A program made the translations under genes and the position numbers. A stretch of 37,746 nt of DNA from positions 1 to 37,746 of the forward strand of contig JAESTD010000298.1 of the NCBI GenBank assembly GCA_016763755.1, read 5' to 3'. A model generated the notes under the pieces. It was not told the DNA's origin and did no database searches. It saw nothing but the letters and a program-made list of their open reading frames with translations. Positions 36,610 through 37,746 of the stretch are shown here, piece by piece. The stretch comes from Mucilaginibacter sp. GTDB taxonomy: Bacteria > Bacteroidota > Bacteroidia > Sphingobacteriales > Sphingobacteriaceae. Numbering within the stretch: the first letter of the stretch is position 1; every line of letters begins with the position of its first letter.

Positions 36610-37701
36610 GTGATCATAGCCCTTTACGTAACATTTTTCTTTTTGATCCTTCGCTTTACAGTCACCCTGTTCAATTTTGTATCGAACCCTAAACTGCCGC
36701 GCATAGTAAGGCACTACCAGGATAAAATTTCAATCCTGATACCCGCCCGCAACGAGGCCGAAGACATTTTAACTTTATTGCAATCCATTCACGATCAGGA
36801 TTATCAGAATTATGAGGTCATTATACTTGACGATAACTCTACCGACAATACCTATATAATTTGCGAAACTTTTGCCAAAAATCATCCGAAGTTTAAAGTG
36901 GTAAAAGGAAATCCATTGCCTGATGGCTGGTTGGGTAAAAACTATGCCTGCCATCAACTGGCGGAGCTGGCAACCGGTGATTATTTTGTGTTTTTAGACG
37001 CAGATGAAAAAGTGTATAAAGGACTGTTCAACAGCACCCTCCACCGCATGAATTTGCGCCAGCTAAGCTTGTTAAGTCTGTTCACCAACCAGGAAATGTA
37101 CAGCACGGGCGAAATGGTCACCGTGCCGTTGATGCATTATATTCTGCTGAACCTGCTCCCTTTGCGGTTGGTTTATCTTGTGCGGAGTGCAGCATTATCG
37201 GCAGCGAGCGGGCAATTCATGCTTTTTGATGCTTCGGTTTACCGCGAGTATCAATGGCATCAACTGGTAAAAAATAAAGTGGTTGAAGATGTTGAGATCA
37301 TGAAGCTGATAAAAGCATCCAAATTAAACGGCGAAGCCCTGCTCGCCAATGGCATGATCAGTTGCCGTATGTATAAGAACTACAACGAAGCCCTTAACGG
37401 TTTTGGCAAGAATTTTTTGGCAGCTTTTAATTACAATATCATAGGCTTTTCGTTATATCTGCTCATTATCATCGGTGGACCGGTATTAGTTATCGCCACC
37501 GGCAAACCGGGGTTAATATCGATGGCGGTGACCCTTATATTATCTGCACGGTTAATGATCTCCCTATCAGCCGGGCAAAATGCAATACGTAACTTTTTCT
37601 GGCACCCAGTGCAAATGCTGGCGCTGTTGCATATAGGTGTAACTTCTATACAGCAGCGCCTCACAAAATCAACCGTATGGAAAGGCAGAAAGATATCATA
37701 A
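36610..37701 (+). CDS. Family 2 glycosyltransferase, membrane-associated
   Basis: ISILIPARNEAEDILTLLQSIHDQDYQNYEVIILDDNSTDNT; YFVFLDADEKV; C-terminal TM segments. Confidence 0.9.
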   Translation: MIIALYVTFFFLILRFTVTLFNFVSNPKLPRIVRHYQDKISILIPARNEAEDILTLLQSIHDQDYQNYEVIILDDNSTDNTYIICETFAKNHPKFKVVKGNPLPDGWLGKNYACHQLAELATGDYFVFLDADEKVYKGLFNSTLHRMNLRQLSLLSLFTNQEMYSTGEMVTVPLMHYILLNLLPLRLVYLVRSAALSAASGQFMLFDASVYREYQWHQLVKNKVVEDVEIMKLIKASKLNGEALLANGMISCRMYKNYNEALNGFGKNFLAAFNYNIIGFSLYLLIIIGGPVLVIATGKPGLISMAVTLILSARLMISLSAGQNAIRNFFWHPVQMLALLHIGVTSIQQRLTKSTVWKGRKIS

Positions 37702-37746
37702 GACCCGCCAGGACGGCTATTGTAATCATCATCCTGTTCCACCTGG
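37677..37746 (+). CDS. Start of a possible carotenoid biosynthesis protein (CruF-like), truncated by the window end
   Basis: ATG at 37677 inside the glycosyltransferase 3' end gives MERQKDIIRPARTAIVIIILFHL, open to the window edge; identification rests on a short N-terminus and on context. Confidence 0.45.
   Translation, partial: MERQKDIIRPARTAIVIIILFHL

Overview
This 37.7 kb window reads as chromosomal DNA from a Bacteroidota bacterium, most like Sphingobacteriaceae (Mucilaginibacter/Pedobacter-like, judged from protein families and gene order). Most of it is housekeeping: coaBC (5' truncated), a DUF4835/PorD-like gene, recJ, lptB, folP, aroK, yebC, asd, dnaA, a methylmalonyl-CoA mutase subunit, iscA-like, waaA, and a sugar-nucleotide operon (ugd, UDP-xylose synthase, galE, rfbB, ywqE-like phosphatase). 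Accessory parts are a tandem array of five small lipocalin-like lipoproteins, a sialidase-fold protein coupled to folP, a TetR regulator with two matching palindromic operators, a disordered protein carrying six GFKPRF(N/K) motifs, and an operon that looks like carotenoid glycosylation/acylation (hydrolase, two acyltransferases, glycosyltransferase, start of a CruF-like gene), with a CrtD-like desaturase elsewhere in the window. Four conserved genes have broken reading frames: DUF3817, dnaA and ugd each lack one base in a homopolymer, and methylmalonyl-CoA mutase has an in-frame TAA. The window also holds several families of dispersed imperfect palindromes and degenerate heptanucleotide arrays, one of them inside the waaA coding sequence. 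I saw no CRISPR array, rRNA, tRNA, transposase or phage genes. I do not see a clear-cut new defence system; the best novelty candidates are the lipoprotein array, the GFKPRFN-motif protein, the heptamer arrays and the carotenoid-modification operon.
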